Program-made: the position numbers and the translations under genes
Shown: piece by piece, positions 8,529-17,175 of the stretch
Layout: every line of letters begins with the position of its first letter
Numbering within the stretch: the stretch's first letter is position 1
Assembly: GCF_002018875.1 (NCBI RefSeq)
Contig: NZ_MVOL01000009.1
Coordinates: forward strand, 1 to 64,000
Reading direction: 5' to 3'
DNA: 64,000 nt
Source of the DNA: Pseudomonas sp. MF4836
Lineage (GTDB): Bacteria > Pseudomonadota > Gammaproteobacteria > Pseudomonadales > Pseudomonadaceae
The notes under the pieces: generated by a model
What the model saw: only the letters and a program-made list of their open reading frames with translations
Databases searched by the model: none
Told to the model about the DNA's origin: nothing

Positions 8529-9878
8529 ATGACCGACATTCTCACGTCCATTCAAGCTGCGCTGGGGCTCCCCCAGTCGTCCATCGACTTCAGCGAAACC
8601 GGGGCCCTGCCCTCGGCCTTTGCCGTGACCGATCTGGCCAGCGCCAGTATCGCCAGCGCCGGCCAGGCCGTGGCCGAGTTGCTACATCGGCAGACCGGGC
8701 GCCTGCCGGCGCTGCGGGTCGACCGACGCCTGGCGTCGTTCTGGTTCGCCACGTCACTGCGCCCGATCGGCTGGAACATGCCACCGCTGTGGGACCCGGT
8801 TGCCGGAGATTACCCGACCCAGGACGGCTGGATCCGCCTGCACACCAATGCGCCCCATCACCGGGCGGCTGCCGAACAGGTGCTGGGCCGGGTCAGCGAG
8901 CGCAGCGCCATGGCGGCCAAAGTGGCGCAGTGGGGCAAAACCGAACTGGAACAGGCGGTGGTCGACGCTGGCGGTTGTGCGGCGCAGATGCGCAGCTGGG
9001 CGCAATGGCAGGCCCATCCCCAGGGGCAGGCGGTACAGACCGAGCCCTTGGTGGCGGTGATTGAAAATCCGCCGACCGCGCTCGGAACCTGGTCGGGAAG
9101 CCCGGCCCAGCCGCTGGCCGGGATCAAGGTATTGGACCTGACCCGGGTGCTGGCCGGGCCGATCGCCAGCCGCTTTCTCGCCGGGCTGGGGGCCGATGTG
9201 CTGCGTATCGACCCGCCGCACTGGAATGAGCCCGGAGTGGTCCCGGAGGTCACCCTGGGCAAGCGTTGCGCACGCCTGGATCTGCAGGACCCGGCCGACC
9301 GCGGCACCTTCGAAAGCCTGCTCGGGGAGGCCGATATCCTGCTCCACGGTTACCGCGCCGACGCCCTGGAACGCCTCGGTTATGGCGTGGCGCAACGCCA
9401 GGCCCTGGCCCCGGGGCTGATCGATGTCTGTCTGAACGCCTACGGCTGGAGCGGCCCCTGGCAGAACCGCCGGGGCTTCGACAGCCTGGTACAGATGAGC
9501 TGCGGGATTGCCGACGCTGGCATGATCTGGAAGCACGCCGACCAGCCCGTGCCCCTGCCAGTCCAGGCCCTGGACCACGCCACCGGCTATTTGATGGCCG
9601 CCAGGGCGATTCGCGCCCTGGACCAGCGCCTGCAGACCGGCGCCGGCAGCAGTTCGCGCCTGTCCCTGGCCCGTACCGCGCAGTTACTGCTGGAGCACAG
9701 CGCAGGCCCCTGCGAGCAGCCGCTACGCGCGGAAACAGCCGAGGACCAGGGCTTGCTGGTGGAACAGACTCCCTGGGGCCCGGCCCATCGCCTGCAAGTG
9801 CCGTTGCATATCAGCGGCTCGCCGTTGCAGTGGGCCCTCCCGGCCAGTGAGCTGGGGTCCCATCGGGCCAAATGGTGA
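8529..9878 (+). CDS. Family III CoA-transferase (CaiB/BaiF), fused-half form
   Basis: The 449-residue protein starts at ATG 8529 with GGAGG seven bases upstream. Residues from about 200 carry the CaiB/BaiF core: LAGIKVLDLTRVLAGPIASRFLAGLGADVLRI, then GYGWSGPW-like turns and QALDHATGYLMAARAIRAL, where Asp349 sits at the family's catalytic aspartate position. The first 190 residues contain QDGWIRLHTNAPHHRAA, which itself resembles part of a CaiB domain. Family members move CoA between acids through an anhydride on that aspartate. No acid-metabolism gene lies beside it, so the substrate is unknown. Confidence 0.82.
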   Translation: MTDILTSIQAALGLPQSSIDFSETGALPSAFAVTDLASASIASAGQAVAELLHRQTGRLPALRVDRRLASFWFATSLRPIGWNMPPLWDPVAGDYPTQDGWIRLHTNAPHHRAAAEQVLGRVSERSAMAAKVAQWGKTELEQAVVDAGGCAAQMRSWAQWQAHPQGQAVQTEPLVAVIENPPTALGTWSGSPAQPLAGIKVLDLTRVLAGPIASRFLAGLGADVLRIDPPHWNEPGVVPEVTLGKRCARLDLQDPADRGTFESLLGEADILLHGYRADALERLGYGVAQRQALAPGLIDVCLNAYGWSGPWQNRRGFDSLVQMSCGIADAGMIWKHADQPVPLPVQALDHATGYLMAARAIRALDQRLQTGAGSSSRLSLARTAQLLLEHSAGPCEQPLRAETAEDQGLLVEQTPWGPAHRLQVPLHISGSPLQWALPASELGSHRAKW

Positions 9879-9932
9879 TGGCCGGCCCAAAGGCAGCCAG
9901 GGCACTCGCCACAGGGCGCTGGACGGGAGGAT

Positions 9933-11360
9933 TCAAAGCCTTAGCAGGCCGCTGTACAGGCCGTAGGCCGCCAGTGCCGCGCCCATGATCACGGCGGCGA
10001 AGATCAGCTTCTCGAATCGGGTGAACAGCGGTTCGCCCTGCTCCCGTTTGGCCTGGGCGAACAGCACCACCCCCGGCGCATAGAGCAACGCCGACAGCAG
10101 CAGGTACTTCAGGCCGCCGGCATACAGCAGCCAGATCGCGTAGGTCAGGGCGATGGCGCCGATGAACAGGTCCTTCATGCGCTGCGCCGAGGCCTGCTCG
10201 TAGGTTTCACCGCGGCCGCTAAGCAGCACCGCATAGGCCGCCGACCACAGGTACGGCACCAGGATCATCGACGAGGCGAGGTAGATCAGGCTGGTGTAGG
10301 TACCGGCCGAGACCAGCGTGATCACCAGGAAAATCTGGATCATGCAGTTGGTCAGCCACAGCGCATTGACCGGAACGTGGTTGGAGTTTTCCTTTTTCAG
10401 GAAGGCCGGCATGGTCCGGTCGCGGGCAGTGGCGTAAAGGATCTCCGCGCACAACAAGGCCCAGGACAGCAACGCGCCCAACAGCGAGACCGCCAGGCCG
10501 ATGCTGATCAGCAACGCGCCCCAGGGCCCGACGATATGCTCCAGCACCGCCGCCAGGGACGGGTTCTGCAACTGGGCCAGTTCCGGCTGGGTCATGATCC
10601 CCAGGGACAGCACATTGACCAGCACCAGCAACGCCAACACCCCGAGAAAACCGATCACCGTGGCCCGACCGACATCGGAGCGTTTCTGCGCCTTGGCCGA
10701 ATAGACACTGGCGCCCTCGATGCCGATGAACACGAACACCGTGACCAGCATCATGCTGCGCACCTGATCCATCACGCTGCCGAAATTCGGGTTGCTGCGG
10801 CCCCAGATATCACGAGTGAACACGTCGGCCTTGAACGCCACGGCGGCGATCACGATAAACATCAGGATCGGCAGGATCTTGGCCACGGTGGTCAGTTGAT
10901 TGATGAACGCCGCCTCCTTGATCCCGCGCAGCACCAAAAAGTGCACCGCCCACAGCAGCACCGAGGCACAGCCAATGGCAACGGGGGTGTTGCCCTGGCC
11001 GAACACCGGGAAGAAGTAGCCCAGGGTGCTGAACAGCAGCACGAAGTAGCCGACGTTGCCCATCCAGGCACTGATCCAGTAGCCCCAGGCCGAAGAGAAG
11101 CCCATGTAATCGCCAAACCCGGCCTTGGCATAGGCGTAGACCCCGGAATCCAGCTCCGGCTTGCGATTGGCCAGGGTCTGGAAGACGAAGGCCAGGGTCA
11201 GCATGCCCACGGCGGTGATCGCCCAGCCGATCAGGATCGCACCGGCATCGGCACGCGCCGCCATGTTCTGCGGCAACGAGAAAATCCCGCCGCCGATCAT
11301 CGACCCCACCACCAGGGCAATAAGCGCACCGAGTCGAAGCTTTTGCGCCGGTTGTGCCAT
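9933..11360 (-). CDS. Arginine/ornithine antiporter paralogue, ArcD-like
   Basis: The 475-residue APC-superfamily transporter has about 12 membrane helices. ATG 11360 is chosen because the resulting N-terminus (MAQPAQKLRLGALIALVVGS) aligns with the ArcD across the intergenic region; an ATG at 11378 is possible. Signature segments are VVGSMIGGGIFSLPQNMAA, GVYAYAKAGFGDYMGF and FIGIEGASVYSAKAQKRSDVG. It is very similar to ArcD at 11809-13236 and is arranged divergently from it. Exchange of arginine, ornithine or a related basic amino acid is expected. It may serve a different substrate or condition from the operon copy. Confidence 0.85.
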   Translation of the reverse strand: MAQPAQKLRLGALIALVVGSMIGGGIFSLPQNMAARADAGAILIGWAITAVGMLTLAFVFQTLANRKPELDSGVYAYAKAGFGDYMGFSSAWGYWISAWMGNVGYFVLLFSTLGYFFPVFGQGNTPVAIGCASVLLWAVHFLVLRGIKEAAFINQLTTVAKILPILMFIVIAAVAFKADVFTRDIWGRSNPNFGSVMDQVRSMMLVTVFVFIGIEGASVYSAKAQKRSDVGRATVIGFLGVLALLVLVNVLSLGIMTQPELAQLQNPSLAAVLEHIVGPWGALLISIGLAVSLLGALLSWALLCAEILYATARDRTMPAFLKKENSNHVPVNALWLTNCMIQIFLVITLVSAGTYTSLIYLASSMILVPYLWSAAYAVLLSGRGETYEQASAQRMKDLFIGAIALTYAIWLLYAGGLKYLLLSALLYAPGVVLFAQAKREQGEPLFTRFEKLIFAAVIMGAALAAYGLYSGLLRL

Positions 11361-11650
11361 CCCTACCTCTGCATTCATGAGTCCATCCGGCGTTAACGCT
11401 ACACGCAATTAAATAACTTCTACAGATTTACGTATGACTCAGTAAGTCAATTAACCATCGCTTTTTCTATAAATGGCATCACAACTCGTGGAACGCGCTG
11501 AATAACCGGAGCTTTTATCGAGCCCATGTACTAAGTGCCATCATTATGACCTGTTTCAAGACCGTTACATGATTTGCACATTCGGCAAAACGAACTAGCT
11601 TGAACCCTCGTCGCCGATGAGAAGTCTTGTTGTTCACGCAGCTTGAAGGC

Positions 11651-11670
11651 TCTGGAAAGCGCTTTCCAGA
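11651..11670. promoter_or_regulatory. Perfect 20-bp palindrome, operator-like
   Basis: TCTGGAAAGCGCTTTCCAGA reads identically on both strands. The core TGGAAAGCGCTTTCCA has the central CG and flanking A/T tracts of LacI/GalR-family operators. No LacI-type gene is in the window, so the binding protein is unknown. It lies about 80 bases upstream of the Anr-like box. Confidence 0.6.
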
Positions 11671-11733
11671 CGCCCAATGATCATATGGAAATGTTCCTTA
11701 AGTCATTCATAAACAATGGAATGTAGCAATGAA

Positions 11734-11775
11734 CTGATCTAAGTCAGCTATTCAAAATGATATCAGCCCTACGCT
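11734..11775 (+). promoter_or_regulatory. Anr/FNR-type box and -10 element of the arcDABC promoter
   Basis: CTGATCTAAGTCAG at 11734-11747 matches the Anr/FNR pattern TTGAT-N4-ATCAA at seven of ten fixed positions and keeps the TGA-N6-TCA core. TACGCT at 11770-11775 sits where a -10 would be if the box is centred near -41.5, with a start at about 11782, 27 bases before arcD. This is the geometry of an FNR-activated promoter and fits the known anaerobic control of arc in P. aeruginosa. Confidence 0.68.
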
Positions 11776-11808
11776 GACAACTCTCTTCTCCTGCATTGGA
11801 GTCATGCA

Positions 11809-13236
11809 ATGTCTGACACTCCCGGAAAACTACGATTAGGTGCGCTAGTCGCCTTGGTAGTCGGCTCGATGATTGGCGGCGGGATCTTCTCATTACCGCA
11901 AAACATGGCCGCCAGTGCCGACGTCGGTGCAGTTCTTATTGGTTGGGCCATTACCGCGGTGGGGATGTTGACCCTGGCTTTTGTGTTCCAGACCCTGGCC
12001 AATCGCAAGCCGGACCTGGACGGCGGGGTCTACGCCTACGCCAAGGCCGGTTTCGGCGATTACATGGGTTTTTCCTCGGCCTGGGGCTACTGGATCAGCG
12101 CCTGGCTGGGCAACGTCGGCTACTTCGTGTTGCTGTTCAGCACCCTGGGTTACTTCTTCCCGATCTTTGGCGAGGGCAATACGCCCGCCGCGGTGATCGG
12201 CGCCTCGGTGCTGCTGTGGGCCGTGCACTTTCTGGTGCTGCGCGGGATCAAGGAAGCGGCGTTCATCAACCTGGTGACCACGGTCGCCAAAGTCGTGCCA
12301 TTGCTGCTGTTTGTGTTGATCGCGATCTTCGCCTTCCGCCTGGATATCTTCACCGCTGACATCTGGGGCGTGAAAAACCCGGACCTGGGCAGCGTGATGA
12401 ACCAGGTGCGCAACATGATGCTGGTCACCGTCTGGGTATTTATCGGCATCGAGGGCGCGAGCATCTTCTCGTCGCGGGCGGAAAAACGCTCGGACGTGGG
12501 CAAGGCCACGGTCATCGGCTTTATCACCGTGCTGCTGTTCCTGGTCCTGGTGAACGTGCTGTCCCTGGGGATCATGACCCAACCGGAACTGGCCAAGCTG
12601 CAGAACCCGTCGATGGCCGCCGTGCTGGAGCATGTGGTCGGCCACTGGGGCGCGGTGCTGATCAGCGTCGGCCTGATCATCTCGCTGCTGGGGGCATTGC
12701 TGTCGTGGGTGCTGCTGTGTGCGGAGATCATGTTCGCCGCGGCCAAGGACCACACCATGCCGGAGTTCCTGCGCAAGGAAAACGCCAACCACGTACCGGT
12801 CAATGCGCTGTGGCTGACCAATGCCATGGTCCAGCTGTTCCTGATCATCACCCTGTTTTCGGCCAGTACCTACCTGTCGCTGATCTACCTCGCGACCTCG
12901 ATGATCCTGGTGCCCTACCTGTGGTCCGCGGCCTACGCGGTACTGCTGGCGGTGCGTGGCGAAAGCTACGAACAGGCCCTGGCCGAACGCAAGAAAGACC
13001 TGTTCATCGGCGCCATCGCCCTGATCTATGCGATCTGGCTGCTCTATGCCGGCGGCGTCAAATACCTGCTGCTGTCCGCCCTGCTCTATGCCCCCGGCGC
13101 GATCCTGTTCGCCAAGGCCAAGCTGGAACTGGGCAAACCGATTTTCACCAACGTCGAGAAGCTGATTTTCGCCGCGGTGGTCCTGGGCGCCCTGGTGGCG
13201 GCCTACGGACTCTACGACGGCTTCCTGACTCTGTAA
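11809..13236 (+). CDS. arcD: Arginine/ornithine antiporter ArcD
   Basis: The 475-residue inner-membrane antiporter has about 12 helices, with VVGSMIGGGIFSLPQNMAAS near the N-terminus and WVFIGIEGASIFSSRAEKRSDVGK mid-protein. It brings arginine in and exports ornithine, so the deiminase pathway needs no energy for transport. TTGGAG lies upstream of the ATG. It is the first gene of arcD-arcA-arcB-arcC, behind an Anr-like promoter. A short hairpin (TAACAT-TGG-ATGTTA, 13247-13261) sits in the gap before arcA and may affect relative expression. Confidence 0.93.
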   Translation: MSDTPGKLRLGALVALVVGSMIGGGIFSLPQNMAASADVGAVLIGWAITAVGMLTLAFVFQTLANRKPDLDGGVYAYAKAGFGDYMGFSSAWGYWISAWLGNVGYFVLLFSTLGYFFPIFGEGNTPAAVIGASVLLWAVHFLVLRGIKEAAFINLVTTVAKVVPLLLFVLIAIFAFRLDIFTADIWGVKNPDLGSVMNQVRNMMLVTVWVFIGIEGASIFSSRAEKRSDVGKATVIGFITVLLFLVLVNVLSLGIMTQPELAKLQNPSMAAVLEHVVGHWGAVLISVGLIISLLGALLSWVLLCAEIMFAAAKDHTMPEFLRKENANHVPVNALWLTNAMVQLFLIITLFSASTYLSLIYLATSMILVPYLWSAAYAVLLAVRGESYEQALAERKKDLFIGAIALIYAIWLLYAGGVKYLLLSALLYAPGAILFAKAKLELGKPIFTNVEKLIFAAVVLGALVAAYGLYDGFLTL

Positions 13237-13282
13237 GACCCGCTCGTAACATTGGATGTTATGTCACTGGAGGAACACTGTA

Positions 13283-14539
13283 ATGACCACGGTAAAAGCT
13301 AAGTACGGCGTACATTCCGAAGCCGGCAAACTGCGCAAAGTCATGGTTTGCTCCCCAGGCCTGGCCCATCAGCGGCTGACCCCGAACAACTGCGACGAAT
13401 TGCTGTTTGACGATGTGCTGTGGGTCGCCCAAGCCAAGCGCGACCACTTCGATTTCGTCACCAAAATGCGCGAGCGCGATATCGACGTGCTGGAAATGCA
13501 CAACCTGTTGACCGATATCGTCGCCATCCCCGAAGCCCTGGACTGGATCCTGGAACGCAAGATCACTGCCAACCAGGTCGGCCTCGGCCTGGTCAATGAA
13601 GTCAGCTCCTGGCTGCGCAGCCTGGAGCCGCGCAAGGTAGCCGAGTTCCTGATCGGCGGGGTTTCCGCCGATGACCTGCCGAGCAGCTTCGGCGGCAAGA
13701 CCATCGAAATGTTCCGCGATTTCCTCGGCCACTCCAGCTTTATCCTGCCGCCGCTGCCCAACACCCAGTTCACCCGTGACACCACCTGCTGGATCTACGG
13801 TGGCGTGACCCTGAACCCGATGTACTGGCCGGCGCGACGCCAGGAAACCCTGCTGGCCAGCGCCATCTACAAATTCCACCCCGAGTTCACCAATGCCGAC
13901 TTCCAGGTCTGGTACGGCGATCCGGACCAGGAACACGGCAACGCCACCCTGGAAGGCGGCGACGTGATGCCGATCGGCAATGGCGTGGTCCTGATCGGCA
14001 TGGGCGAGCGTTCCTCGCGCCAGGCCATCGGCCAACTGGCGCTGAACCTGTTCAAGCACAAGGCCGTGGAACGGGTGATCGTTGCCGGCCTGCCGAAATC
14101 CCGCGCAGCCATGCACCTGGACACCGTGTTCAGCTTCTGCGACCGCGACCTGGTGACCATCTTCCCGGAAGTGGTGAACCAGATCGTCGCCTTCACCCTG
14201 CGCCCTGATGAAAGCAAGCCGGGTGGCATCGATATCCAGCAGGAAAAAACCAGCTTCCTCGACACCGTGGCCGCCGCCCTCAACCTCAAGGCCCTGCGCG
14301 TGGTGGAAACCGGCGGCAACAGCTTCGCCGCCGAACGCGAGCAGTGGGATGACGGCAATAACGTGGTGGCCCTGGAACCGGGCGTGGTGATCGGTTACGA
14401 CCGCAACACCTACACCAACACCCTGCTGCGCAAGGCCGGTGTCGAAGTGATCACCATCAGCGCCGGCGAACTCGGCCGTGGCCGTGGCGGCGGCCACTGC
14501 ATGACCTGCCCGATCATCCGCGATCCTATCGACTACTGA
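13283..14539 (+). CDS. arcA: Arginine deiminase
   Basis: The 418-residue enzyme has the same length as P. aeruginosa ArcA and starts at ATG 13283 with TGGAGGAA upstream. It converts arginine to citrulline and ammonia. Visible active-site blocks are [30 protein letters not shown] and the C-terminal [16 protein letters not shown], which holds the nucleophilic cysteine. It is cytoplasmic and is the second gene of the arc operon. Confidence 0.97.
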   Translation: MTTVKAKYGVHSEAGKLRKVMVCSPGLAHQRLTPNNCDELLFDDVLWVAQAKRDHFDFVTKMRERDIDVLEMHNLLTDIVAIPEALDWILERKITANQVGLGLVNEVSSWLRSLEPRKVAEFLIGGVSADDLPSSFGGKTIEMFRDFLGHSSFILPPLPNTQFTRDTTCWIYGGVTLNPMYWPARRQETLLASAIYKFHPEFTNADFQVWYGDPDQEHGNATLEGGDVMPIGNGVVLIGMGERSSRQAIGQLALNLFKHKAVERVIVAGLPKSRAAMHLDTVFSFCDRDLVTIFPEVVNQIVAFTLRPDESKPGGIDIQQEKTSFLDTVAAALNLKALRVVETGGNSFAAEREQWDDGNNVVALEPGVVIGYDRNTYTNTLLRKAGVEVITISAGELGRGRGGGHCMTCPIIRDPIDY

Positions 14540-14614
14540 TTTTTCTTCCATGCTTGCCGCCGCGCGCACCCCGAGCCGCGGCAAGTGGACGACCGAAACC
14601 AAAGGAGATCCATC

Positions 14615-15625
14615 ATGGCTTTTAACATTCACAACCGCAGCCTGCTGAGCCTTGAGCACCACACCCCGCGTGAACTGCGCTACCTGCTGGACCTGTCCCG
14701 CGACCTCAAGCGTGCCAAGTACACCGGCACCGAGCAGCAGCACCTCAAGGGCAACAACATTGCGCTGATCTTCGAAAAAACCTCGACCCGCACCCGCTGC
14801 GCCTTCGAAGTGGCGGCTTATGACCAGGGCGCGAACGTCACCTATATCGATCCGAACTCGTCGCAAATCGGCCACAAGGAAAGCATGAAGGACACCGCCC
14901 GCGTGCTCGGGCGCATGTACGACGCCATCGAGTACCGCGGCTTCAAGCAGGAAATCGTCGAAGAACTGGCCAAGTTCGCCGGCGTACCCGTGTTCAACGG
15001 GCTGACCGACGAATACCACCCGACGCAAATGATCGCCGACGTGCTGACCATGCGTGAACACGCCGACAAGCCGATCCACGAGATCAGCTACGCCTACCTG
15101 GGCGACGCCCGCAACAACATGGGCAACTCGCTGCTGCTGGTGGGCGCCAAGCTTGGCATGGACGTGCGCATCTGCGCGCCCAAGGCCCTGTGGCCCCATG
15201 ACGACCTGGTCGAGCGCTGCAAAAAATACGCGGAAGAAAGCGGCGCACGCATCACCCTCACCGAAGACCCGAAAGCCGCGGTCAAGGGCGTGGACTTCAT
15301 CCACACCGACGTCTGGGTCTCCATGGGCGAGCCGGTGGAAGCCTGGGCCGAGCGCATCGAGCAATTGCTGCCGTACCAGGTCAATGCCCAGCTGATGAAG
15401 GCCACCGGCAACCCACGGACCAAGTTCATGCACTGCCTGCCTGCGTTCCATAACAGCGACACCAAGGTTGGCAAGCAGATCGCCGAGCAGTATCCGCACC
15501 TGGCCAATGGCATCGAAGTCACCGACGACGTCTTCGAATCGCCGGCCTGCATCGCCTTCGAGCAAGCGGAAAACCGCATGCATACCATCAAGGCGATCCT
15601 GGTTTCGACACTGGCCGATCTGTAA
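14615..15625 (+). CDS. arcB: Catabolic ornithine carbamoyltransferase
   Basis: The 336-residue protein starts at ATG 14615 behind GGAGATC. It carries the carbamoyl-phosphate motif [13 protein letters not shown] (STRTR), [12 protein letters not shown] and the ornithine-side MHCLPAFH block. Length and start ([20 protein letters not shown]) match the catabolic enzyme of P. aeruginosa. It phosphorolyses citrulline to ornithine and carbamoyl phosphate. The catabolic assignment rests on operon position between arcA and arcC. Confidence 0.97.
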   Translation: MAFNIHNRSLLSLEHHTPRELRYLLDLSRDLKRAKYTGTEQQHLKGNNIALIFEKTSTRTRCAFEVAAYDQGANVTYIDPNSSQIGHKESMKDTARVLGRMYDAIEYRGFKQEIVEELAKFAGVPVFNGLTDEYHPTQMIADVLTMREHADKPIHEISYAYLGDARNNMGNSLLLVGAKLGMDVRICAPKALWPHDDLVERCKKYAEESGARITLTEDPKAAVKGVDFIHTDVWVSMGEPVEAWAERIEQLLPYQVNAQLMKATGNPRTKFMHCLPAFHNSDTKVGKQIAEQYPHLANGIEVTDDVFESPACIAFEQAENRMHTIKAILVSTLADL

Positions 15626-15631
15626 TCCCCC

Positions 15632-15671
15632 CTCCCGTGCAGGCGCCGCCCTGCCGACGCCTGCACGGGAG
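15632..15671 (+). other. Perfect 14-bp-arm hairpin between arcB and arcC
   Basis: CTCCCGTGCAGGCG (15632-15645) and CGCCTGCACGGGAG (15658-15671) are exact complements separated by 12 bases. No T-run follows; the arcC ribosome site AGAAGGA comes next. It looks like an mRNA-stabilising or processing structure, not a terminator. Confidence 0.75.
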
Positions 15672-15689
15672 CTCTAGAAGGACTGCATT

Positions 15690-16619
15690 ATGCGTATCGT
15701 CGTTGCACTGGGCGGTAACGCCCTGCTCCGCCGTGGTGAACCCATGACCGCGGACAATCAACGCGCCAACATCCGCATCGCCACCGAACAGATTGCCAAG
15801 ATCCACCCCGGCAACCAGTTGGTGATCGCCCACGGCAATGGTCCGCAAGTCGGCCTGCTGTCGCTGCAGGCAGCGGCCTATACCCAGGTTTCGCCCTACC
15901 CGCTGGATGTGCTCGGTGCCGAAACCGAAGGCATGATTGGCTACATCATCGAACAGGAACTGGGCAATCTGCTGGACTTCGAAGTCCCGTTCGCCACTTT
16001 GCTGACCCAGGTCGAAGTCGACCCCAAGGACCCGGCATTCAAGAACCCGACCAAGCCCATCGGCCCGGTGTACAGCAAAGCCGAGGCGGAGAAACTCGCC
16101 GCCGAAAAAGGCTGGGCCATCGCTCCCGACGGCGACAAGTTCCGCCGCGTGGTGGCCAGCCCGAAACCCAAGCGCATCTTCGAGATTCGCCCGATCAAGT
16201 GGCTGCTGGAAAAGAGCAGCATCGTGATCTGTGCCGGCGGCGGCGGAATCCCCACCATGTACGGCGAGGACGGCAAGCTGCGGGGCATCGAGGCGGTGAT
16301 CGACAAGGACCTGTGCTCGGCGCTGCTGGCCGAACAGCTGGAAAGCGATCTGCTGGTGATTGCCACTGACGTCAACGCAGCCTTTATCGACTTCGGCAAG
16401 CCGACCCAGAAAGCCATCGCCCAGGCCCACCCGGATGAAATCGAGAAGCTGGGCTTCGCTGCCGGCTCCATGGGGCCCAAGGTCCAGGCCGCCTGCGAGT
16501 TCGCCCGCAACACTGGAAAAGTCGCGGTGATCGGTTCACTCTCGGACATCGAGGCGATCGTCCAGGGCAAGGCCGGCACCCGCATCAGCACAGCCAAGCC
16601 GGGTATCAGTTACCAGTAA
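15690..16619 (+). CDS. arcC: Carbamate kinase
   Basis: The 309-residue protein begins [18 protein letters not shown], the amino-acid-kinase phosphate loop, and has [25 protein letters not shown] and [16 protein letters not shown]. It transfers phosphate from carbamoyl phosphate to ADP, giving ATP, CO2 and ammonia, and so completes the deiminase pathway. AAGGA lies before the ATG, just after the intergenic hairpin. It is the last gene of the operon. Confidence 0.97.
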   Translation: MRIVVALGGNALLRRGEPMTADNQRANIRIATEQIAKIHPGNQLVIAHGNGPQVGLLSLQAAAYTQVSPYPLDVLGAETEGMIGYIIEQELGNLLDFEVPFATLLTQVEVDPKDPAFKNPTKPIGPVYSKAEAEKLAAEKGWAIAPDGDKFRRVVASPKPKRIFEIRPIKWLLEKSSIVICAGGGGIPTMYGEDGKLRGIEAVIDKDLCSALLAEQLESDLLVIATDVNAAFIDFGKPTQKAIAQAHPDEIEKLGFAAGSMGPKVQAACEFARNTGKVAVIGSLSDIEAIVQGKAGTRISTAKPGISYQ

Positions 16620-16640
16620 ATCGCCAGTCACAAGAACTTC

Positions 16641-16663
16641 GGGGCGGGCCCTGTGCCTGCCCC
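16641..16663 (+). terminator. GC hairpin after arcC, weak terminator
   Basis: GGGGCGGGC and GCCTGCCCC form a 9-bp stem (one G-U pair) with a 5-base loop. No clear T-run follows, so termination here may be Rho-dependent or partial. Confidence 0.4.
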
Positions 16664-16692
16664 TACTTCAATGCCTTGAAGGAGAGACGCCC

Positions 16693-17052
16693 ATGGCCAC
16701 GTTCGAGCCCGGTCACCTGCATATCGAGCGCCACGCGCTGAACAAGGACGACTACAGCTACAACCTGTGCATCGACTACGAGGTCACCCAGGACCCCAAG
16801 GAAGGCAAAGGCATGCTCTTCACCCTGCATGGCACCATCGAGGACAAGCCCCTGAAGGAACAGTTCTTCCTGGCCAAGGACCTGGCCTTCGACTTCGCCC
16901 GCCATGCCACCCGCATCGCCCAGCAATACGGGATGCCCAAAATCGCCAGCATCGGCTCGATGCACAAGTACTACGACGAAATGTTCGAAGATGTACGCAA
17001 GCAACTGGAGGTCAAACCCGGCGACCCGGTGAAACCCGAACACCTGGCGTAA
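16693..17052 (+). CDS. Small conserved Pseudomonas protein, DUF5064-like
   Basis: The 119-residue cytoplasmic protein has no signal peptide or membrane segment. It begins MATFEPGHLHIERHALN and contains GKGMLFTLHGTIEDKPLKEQFFLAKDLAFDFARHATRIAQ. AGGAGAG precedes the ATG. I recognise it as a Pseudomonas-restricted protein, probably DUF5064; no function is known. A protein occurs at the equivalent place between arcC and the sigma-54 regulator in P. putida, from memory. It may be co-transcribed with arc if the upstream hairpin is leaky. Confidence 0.72.
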   Translation: MATFEPGHLHIERHALNKDDYSYNLCIDYEVTQDPKEGKGMLFTLHGTIEDKPLKEQFFLAKDLAFDFARHATRIAQQYGMPKIASIGSMHKYYDEMFEDVRKQLEVKPGDPVKPEHLA

Positions 17053-17175
17053 CCCCCTCCCCGTGGTGAGGGAACCACTGCCCTCGCCACCCTGTTCACG
17101 CTGCGCGCATTTCACCTTGGCCCTCCCCCAAGGCATACTGGCCACCCTCCGCTTCGCAGAACCGTCAGCCTCCCC

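Larger units (their letters stand above)
11361..11808. other. Divergent regulatory region between the two arcD paralogues
   Basis: No gene is visible in these 448 bases. The segment is clearly more AT-rich than its surroundings and holds a 20-bp perfect palindrome (11651-11670), an Anr-like box (11734-11747) and a candidate -10 hexamer (11770-11775) facing arcD. It must contain promoters for both transporters. Confidence 0.7.

Noticed and set aside
13259-15583. 774-codon open frame antisense to arcA and arcB
   Set aside because: It spans two recognised genes and their gap; there is no family resemblance and no ribosome site.
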